Assembly: GCA_963589425.1 (NCBI GenBank)
Contig: CAVAKZ010000067.1
Span: 1 to 8,113, forward strand
DNA length: 8,113 nucleotides
Reading direction: 5' to 3'
DNA from: CAKRJP01 sp963589425
Lineage (GTDB): Bacteria > Bacillota > Clostridia > Lachnospirales > Lachnospiraceae
Position 1 is the first letter of the stretch, and each line of letters begins with the position of its first letter. Below, piece after piece: positions 5,977 to 8,113 of the stretch. Made by a program: the position numbers and the translations under genes. The notes beneath the pieces were generated by a model. It ran no database searches and was not told the DNA's origin. It worked only from the letters and a program-made list of their open reading frames with translations.

Positions 5977-6006
5977 GGGAACAGGACGAGAGGGAACAGG
6001 ACGAGA
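5977..6006 (+). repeat. 15-bp perfect tandem duplication in leader of the methyltransferase remnant
   Basis: GGGAACAGGACGAGA occurs at 5977-5991 and again at 5992-6006, followed by a third GGGA and then GATCATG. The repeat ends in the purine-rich ribosome-site region (GAGGGA, 6004-6009) just before ATG 6016, so the duplication copied Shine-Dalgarno-like sequence. Confidence 0.9.
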
Positions 6007-6015
6007 GGGAAGATC

Positions 6016-6305
6016 ATGAATAAAAAAATCTGGGATCTATATGCGCCAATCTATGAAAAGGCCATACGGGCAGATCAGAAATATTATATATTCACGGCCT
6101 CGACAGTGCGGCGTTGGATGATGTATTCGAGTTGCTGGCATGGAATTAGGGGATCGGATATTTTAGTTCGGAAATCGGCCCGTCTACCCTATCCCGGGCG
6201 TACAAGATGATCAAAAACATGGAGAAGCAGGGCAAGGAGCGCAGAGAGATTCGCGTGGTGCTGAAGGAAAAATTCGGAGAAAAAAATCCGGATGTCAAAG
6301 TGTAA
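6016..6305 (+). pseudogene. chimeric remnant: methyltransferase N-terminus joined to an unrecognised C-terminus
   Basis: ATG 6016 follows GAGGGA (6004-6009) and begins MNKKIWDLYAPIYEKAIRAD, the characteristic opening of a class I SAM-dependent methyltransferase (ubiE-like type). After about QKYY (near 6085) that frame loses all family character, and no SAM-binding GxGxG motif follows. In frame 3 a different natural-looking sequence appears: HGLDSAALDDVFELL (6093-6137), an interruption by TAG at 6147-6149, then SSEIGPSTLSRAYKMIKNM and EKQGKERREI through KFGEKNPDVKV, ending at TAA 6303-6305. A short frame-2 stretch (MELGDRIF, 6140-6163) could bridge the two, which would imply two compensating indels. 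The second fragment looks like the charged helical C-terminus of another protein that I do not recognise. Most likely a deletion fused two neighbouring genes; an open product of 64 residues from 6016 is unlikely to be functional. Confidence 0.6.
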
Positions 6306-6319
6306 GGGGGGCAGATACC

Positions 6320-6973
6320 ATGAAAGAAAAGGTCGGAGAGGTATTCTCCATTGCAAAGAGTAATCAGCCGGTACCGGGCTGTACGATTTCCAAAGCAGTG
6401 CACAGTGGAATGAATGACATCATTTATTTTTCCCTTGCAAAGAACACAGATATCAGCGCGGAGATTTACCCATATTACAAGCTGCTTATCGTGGCAGACG
6501 GCAGTATTGAGGTCTACGGTGCAGAAGGTTTCTCGAAAACTCTGCAGACAGGAGACAGCATTATAACCCTAACAGATACTCCGATGGGAATGCGGACATC
6601 GGAAAATGCAGTGTATACAGAAATTTCAATTAGGAGGAATGATATTATGAACGAAGCAATCAAAGCAGGTGAAGTTTTCAAGCTGGCAGAACTTGTCCCC
6701 TATGTTGAGGATAAAATTGTCAACATGGATGTAGTGCACAATGACAAAATGAAATTTGTGGTTATGGCATTTGATGAGGGCACAGGCCTCTCTGAACACG
6801 CTGCCCCCGGCGAGGCAATCATTTTTGCATTGGATGGTGAGGGTGTTATCGGCTATGAAGGTGAAGACCATCCTATTAAGGCGGGAGAAAACTTCCATTT
6901 TGCCAAAGCAGGGCTACATAGTGTCAAGGCAACTAAGAAATTCAAGATGGCACTTCTGCTGACATTGGAATAA
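6320..6973 (+). CDS. bicupin (two-cupin-domain) protein of unknown substrate
   Basis: The 217-residue protein starts at ATG 6320, 8 bases after the run AAGGGGGG (6304-6311). Residues about 20-105 form a first cupin fold (YPYYKLLIVADGSIEVYG, LQTGDSIITL) with few of the usual metal-binding histidines. Residues about 110-217 form a second cupin with better-preserved motif residues: GLSEHAAPGEAIIFALDGEG (one His and the Glu of motif 1), then GENFHFAKAGLHSVKA (His of motif 2). Small cupins bind a metal or small ligand in the barrel and act as isomerases, dioxygenases or sensors; nothing here fixes a reaction. A very strong ribosome site before M110 suggests the second domain may also be made alone. 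No export signal is visible, so it is cytosolic. It follows the methyltransferase pseudogene by 14 bases and precedes an FMN-binding protein, so a small redox or stress operon is possible. Confidence 0.8.
   Translation: MKEKVGEVFSIAKSNQPVPGCTISKAVHSGMNDIIYFSLAKNTDISAEIYPYYKLLIVADGSIEVYGAEGFSKTLQTGDSIITLTDTPMGMRTSENAVYTEISIRRNDIMNEAIKAGEVFKLAELVPYVEDKIVNMDVVHNDKMKFVVMAFDEGTGLSEHAAPGEAIIFALDGEGVIGYEGEDHPIKAGENFHFAKAGLHSVKATKKFKMALLLTLE
6632..6649 (+). promoter_or_regulatory. strong internal ribosome site and start inside the bicupin gene
   Basis: AGGAGG at 6632-6637 is a perfect Shine-Dalgarno sequence, 9 bases before in-frame ATG 6647 (residue 110). Translation from it would give a complete 108-residue single-cupin protein beginning MNEAIKAGEVFKLAEL. 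The site falls exactly at the domain boundary, suggesting either dual translation or a fusion of two once-separate cupin genes. Confidence 0.55.
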
Positions 6974-7143
6974 AAGAAAATAACATTTTTTGCCACATTC
7001 TGACTTTCCCGATGCTTGGATCTGGCGAAGCAGAAGTCTTCGTACTGGGCATTCTTTCTGGATGTCCGAGAGGATTTTTCTCTTTCAGCATCTTCATTGT
7101 CATGAATTTTTCGGGAAAAGGAACAAGAAAAGGAGATAACGAC

Positions 7144-7536
7144 ATGGAAAGAGTAGAAAAATTTTTAAAAGAAGCAGAAACTTATTATCTTGCAACAGTA
7201 GAAGGTGACCAGCCAAGAGTAAGACCTTTTGGCACAGCCCATATTTTTGAAGGCAAGCTGTACATTCAGACCGGTAAGGTAAAAGATGTATCCAAGCAGC
7301 TTCATGCAAATCCGAAAGCAGAAATCTGTGCTTTTAAGAATGGCGAATGGGTCCGTGTGGCAGGAGAACTGGTTGAGGATGATCGTAACGAAGCAAGACA
7401 GTCCATGCTGGATGCTTATCCATCTCTTCAGAAGATGTACAAAGCAGATGATGGAAATACAGAGGTATTTTATTTCAAAAATGCTACAGCCACATTTTCA
7501 TCATTTACCCATGAGCCGGAAGTGGTGATGTTTTAA
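7144..7536 (+). CDS. pyridoxamine 5'-phosphate oxidase-like FMN-binding split-barrel protein
   Basis: The 130-residue protein starts at ATG 7144, 8 bases after AGGAG (7131-7135); the frame stays open upstream to 7012 but only the 7144 start has a ribosome site and family similarity. The order of elements fits the small PNPOx-like flavin-binding family: an N-terminal helix (MERVEKFLKEA), YYLATVEGDQPRVRPFGTAH, a second strand pair (KLYIQTGKVKDVSKQL), then NPKAEICAF and GEWVRVAGELVEDD, and a short C-terminal strand. Such proteins are homodimers that bind FMN or F420-like flavins, and most are not true PNP oxidases; reductase or general redox roles are common. It probably shares a transcript with the cupin gene upstream, but the 170-base gap between them could hold a separate promoter that I could not identify. 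No membrane segment or signal peptide is visible. The fold call is fairly sure, the reaction unknown. Confidence 0.9.
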   Translation: MERVEKFLKEAETYYLATVEGDQPRVRPFGTAHIFEGKLYIQTGKVKDVSKQLHANPKAEICAFKNGEWVRVAGELVEDDRNEARQSMLDAYPSLQKMYKADDGNTEVFYFKNATATFSSFTHEPEVVMF

Positions 7537-7538
7537 GC

Positions 7539-7724
7539 ATGTGGAGAATTAAACATATTTTTGACGGTGATTATGGCTGTGAGGATCGTCTGCCGGGAGA
7601 AGTCCTTGCCAAAGCAGATGATACAGAACAGATTATGTATGTGGATATAGATACGCAGGAAAGTATGAAAATAAGAGAAGAGAAACCATATACGCAGCTC
7701 AGGCGACCGGAATTTTATTTATAA
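7539..7724 (+). CDS. small hypothetical protein downstream of the PNPOx-like gene
   Basis: A 61-residue ORF begins MWRIKHIFDGDYGCEDRLPG two bases after the PNPOx-like stop codon, with no clear Shine-Dalgarno, so it would rely on translational coupling. It is acidic in the first half and basic at the end (PYTQLRRPEFYL), with one cysteine and no membrane segment. The opening looks like a genuine conserved protein start, while the remainder does not look like an obvious continuation, so this may be another truncated gene. Its stop codon lies inside the left arm of the 7720-7779 palindrome. I do not recognise a characterised family, and confidence that it is expressed is modest. Confidence 0.4.
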   Translation: MWRIKHIFDGDYGCEDRLPGEVLAKADDTEQIMYVDIDTQESMKIREEKPYTQLRRPEFYL

Positions 7725-7779
7725 GTTAGAGCGTAAAACCCACCACCTAAAGGTAGTGGGTTTTGCGCTCTAACTTATA
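7720..7779. terminator. 29-bp near-perfect palindrome: bidirectional terminator or IS200/IS605-type hairpin remnant
   Basis: Left arm 7720-7748 and right arm 7751-7779 pair across all 29 positions, with just two non-Watson-Crick positions, both wobble-compatible in plus-strand RNA. The core CCCACCACCT / AGGTAGTGGG is flanked by AAAA on the left and TTTT on the right, so it can act as an intrinsic terminator in both directions. It sits between the plus-strand cluster and the convergent MerR gene. The outer arms (TATAAGTTAGAGCG) make it much longer than a usual terminator, and the core resembles hairpins at IS200/IS605 element ends. No transposase is present. Confidence 0.7.
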
Positions 7780-7841
7780 AAAGATCCGTATAGCCTGGAT
7801 TGACAAATAGGAAGAATGGAATGCGTTTACGAATTAAGCAC

Positions 7842-8113
7842 TCAATCATGAGAGTTGTGATAGGCACTGCGAATATCCTCCGGGAGCCCATCCGGAGTTA
7901 ATGCTTTGGCCTTGTCTTCATTTCCATCATTCATGGCTTGTGTGTAATACCAGCACTTATATCGGAGCATATCCAGAGTTTTGCGCATCTGCTGAATTTC
8001 AGCTTCCACATGTTCCTTCTGTTTTTGAATTAGTTCAAAGCGATTAGAATAAGTGGACGAACCTTCTGCGCACCATTCCATAAAGAGCTTAATATCTTTG
8101 ATTTCAAGGCCGG
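7842..8113 (-). CDS. MerR-family transcriptional regulator, C-terminal part (5' end beyond window)
   Basis: On the minus strand an open frame enters from the right edge as GLEIKDIKLFMEWCAEGSST and ends at a stop at 7842-7844, giving about 89 residues. This is the second half of a MerR-type protein. GLEIKDIKLFMEWC is the end of the winged-helix DNA-binding domain, followed by a long dimerisation coiled coil (RFELIQKQKEHVEAEIQQMR to LRYKCWYYTQAM) and a short acidic tail. The ATG at 8081 is only an internal methionine. The coiled-coil style matches the effector-poor MerR regulators common next to oxidoreductases in Firmicutes, not metal-binding MerR: the tail has no paired cysteines. It converges on the PNPOx-like cluster across the palindrome. 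Its target promoter is outside the window. Confidence 0.85.
   Translation of the reverse strand, partial: GLEIKDIKLFMEWCAEGSSTYSNRFELIQKQKEHVEAEIQQMRKTLDMLRYKCWYYTQAMNDGNEDKAKALTPDGLPEDIRSAYHNSHD

Noticed and set aside
7012..7143. Upstream extension of the PNPOx-like protein (44 extra residues)
   Set aside because: A hydrophobic stretch there could mimic a signal peptide, but the family starts at MERVEKFL and the only good ribosome site precedes ATG 7144.
6942..7145. Minus-strand 67-residue frame between the cupin and PNPOx-like genes
   Set aside because: No ribosome site, no recognisable family, and overlaps the cupin 3' end; treated as chance.
7720..7779. Complete IS200/IS605 insertion or CRISPR-like repeat at the palindrome
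   Set aside because: Only one palindrome is present, with no transposase, no second end and no repeat-spacer pattern; kept only as a terminator with a possible relic origin.

Overview
The window looks like an accessory stretch of a low- to mid-GC Firmicutes chromosome, most likely a gut Clostridia/Lachnospiraceae-type genome. This is inferred from protein style (HDIG protein with GLLHDIDFEQYP, WYL, MATE, LysR and MerR family members), strong AGGAGG-type ribosome sites and consensus SigA promoters. I see no rRNA, tRNA, CRISPR array, transposase or phage gene.

Layout. (1) 1-525: remains of a WYL-family transcriptional regulator that has lost its WYL core and changed frame. (2) 619-1934: an HD-domain hydrolase fused to a MetRS/EMAP-type tRNA-binding OB domain, followed by a coupled small helical protein of unknown function. 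(3) 1980-4375: a compact metal-efflux module made of a CsoR-type Cu(I) sensor and an HMA-less P1B-type ATPase. Each has its own perfect-consensus promoter with CsoR-like operators, and the two are separated by a terminator. (4) 4448-5918: a MATE efflux pump gene reduced to a remnant (minus strand), divergent from an intact LysR regulator. A clear T-N11-A LysR box lies in the shared intergenic region. (5) 5977-6305: a 15-bp tandem duplication followed by a chimeric pseudogene that joins a methyltransferase N-terminus to an unrelated, unrecognised C-terminus. (6) 6320-7724: a bicupin protein with a strong internal ribosome site, an FMN-binding pyridoxamine-phosphate-oxidase-like protein and a tiny coupled ORF. 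These end at a 29-bp near-perfect palindrome. (7) 7842-8113: the C-terminal part of a convergent MerR-family regulator running off the right edge.

How it works together. The only clear functional circuit is the metal module. CsoR would repress its own gene and the ATPase, and metal binding would release it so that the pump exports excess metal, probably Cu(I). The LysR regulator appears orphaned because its divergent MATE partner is broken, although the promoter and operator remain. The cupin/flavoprotein/MerR end looks like a small stress or redox-type cluster, but no substrate can be assigned.

The most striking general feature is gene decay of one type. Three genes (WYL regulator, MATE pump, methyltransferase) keep recognisable N-termini and lose internal blocks, with a frame change at each junction. 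I found no convincing undescribed defence or mobile system. The best leads are the HD-tRNA-binding fusion, the two-operator ATPase promoter, the bicupin with an internal start and the terminal palindrome.
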